22,953 bases of DNA from Tidjanibacter sp. (GTDB lineage: Bacteria; Bacteroidota; Bacteroidia; Bacteroidales; Rikenellaceae). The DNA lies in the NCBI GenBank assembly GCA_017547065.1, contig JAFYRC010000021.1, forward strand, positions 1 through 22,953, in the 5' to 3' direction. Position numbers and translations under genes: made by a program. The notes under the pieces were generated by a model. That model was not told the DNA's origin. It searched no databases and worked only from the letters and a program-made list of their open reading frames with translations. Positions 22,775 through 22,953 of the stretch are shown here, piece after piece (the first letter of the stretch is position 1; every line of letters begins with the position of its first letter).

Positions 22775-22953
22775 ATGTCTGAACTTTCAACACTTTCGCC
22801 TGCCCTTGTGTGGCAGATTTTCGACGAGATTACGCGTGTACCTCGCCCCTCAAAACACGAAGAACAGATTACTGCCTACTTGGTGGATTTTGCCACCCGC
22901 CACGGCCTTGATTACAAGGTGGATGAGGCAGGTAACGTGGTGATCCGCAAGGG
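22775..22953 (+). CDS. pepD: Cytosol (Xaa-His) dipeptidase, PepD-type, 5' end only
   Basis: The reading frame from ATG 22775 is open to the window edge, giving 59 complete codons. The N-terminus, MSELSTLSPALVWQIFDEI followed by TRVPRPSKHEEQI and later YKVDEAGNVVIRK, matches the opening of M20-family aminoacyl-histidine dipeptidases (PepD), where LVW, the Ile-Pro/Val-Pro-Arg-Pro-Ser segment and DEAGNVVIRK are strongly conserved. These are zinc exopeptidases that cleave dipeptides in the cytoplasm. The metal-binding part lies beyond the window, so activity cannot be judged. The gene is divergent from ispF across a 165-base spacer (22610-22774). Confidence 0.88.
   Translation, partial: MSELSTLSPALVWQIFDEITRVPRPSKHEEQITAYLVDFATRHGLDYKVDEAGNVVIRK

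Overview
The window looks like a chromosomal segment from a member of the Bacteroidales (Bacteroidota). The evidence is the gene content and order (a full division and cell-wall cluster ending ftsQ-ftsA-ftsZ, then a GldE-type CNNM/CBS protein), a PASTA-tailed FtsI, a MraY with a large extra-cytoplasmic insertion, TAnnTTTG-type -7 promoter elements and the absence of clear Shine-Dalgarno sequences. Base composition is fairly GC-rich by eye in genes, with AT-rich spacers. I cannot place the family; a Rikenellaceae/Alistipes-like genome would fit but is a guess.

Layout. Positions 1-3203 (+): rnz (RNase Z), two small signal-peptide-bearing outer-membrane beta-barrel-like proteins, and a lipoprotein calcineurin-like phosphoesterase whose start overlaps the second barrel gene. 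A hairpin with T-tracts on both strands (3226-3267) separates this from a long minus-strand run. In transcription order that run is rsmH, ftsL-like, ftsI, murE, mraY, murD, ftsW, murG, murC, ftsQ, ftsA, ftsZ, gldE-like, a phosphopantetheinyl transferase and ung (21971 down to 3288). Upstream are ispF (-) and, divergent from it, the 5' end of a pepD-type dipeptidase (+) that runs off the window.

The cluster encodes the cytoplasmic steps of peptidoglycan precursor synthesis (MurC, MurD, MurE), the lipid-linked steps (MraY, MurG), septal polymerisation and cross-linking (FtsW, FtsI), and the divisome scaffold (FtsZ, FtsA, FtsQ, FtsL). mraZ, normally first in such clusters, is absent.

The most unusual content is in the spacers. 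Several hold tandem arrays with a strict period of 7 or 9 bases, built from a few interchangeable units. Two of these arrays contain the stop codon of the preceding gene (rsmH, ftsI). A 47-bp double-hairpin repeat occurs three times (two inverted copies between murC and ftsQ, one between murD and mraY), with compensatory base changes supporting one stem. Beside the ftsQ start lies a short reading frame resembling the C-terminal end of a DUF559 (Vsr-like) endonuclease. Two spacers exceed 300 bases (9604-9967 and 15145-15462), and both are filled by these elements. No tRNA, rRNA, CRISPR array or intact insertion sequence was seen.
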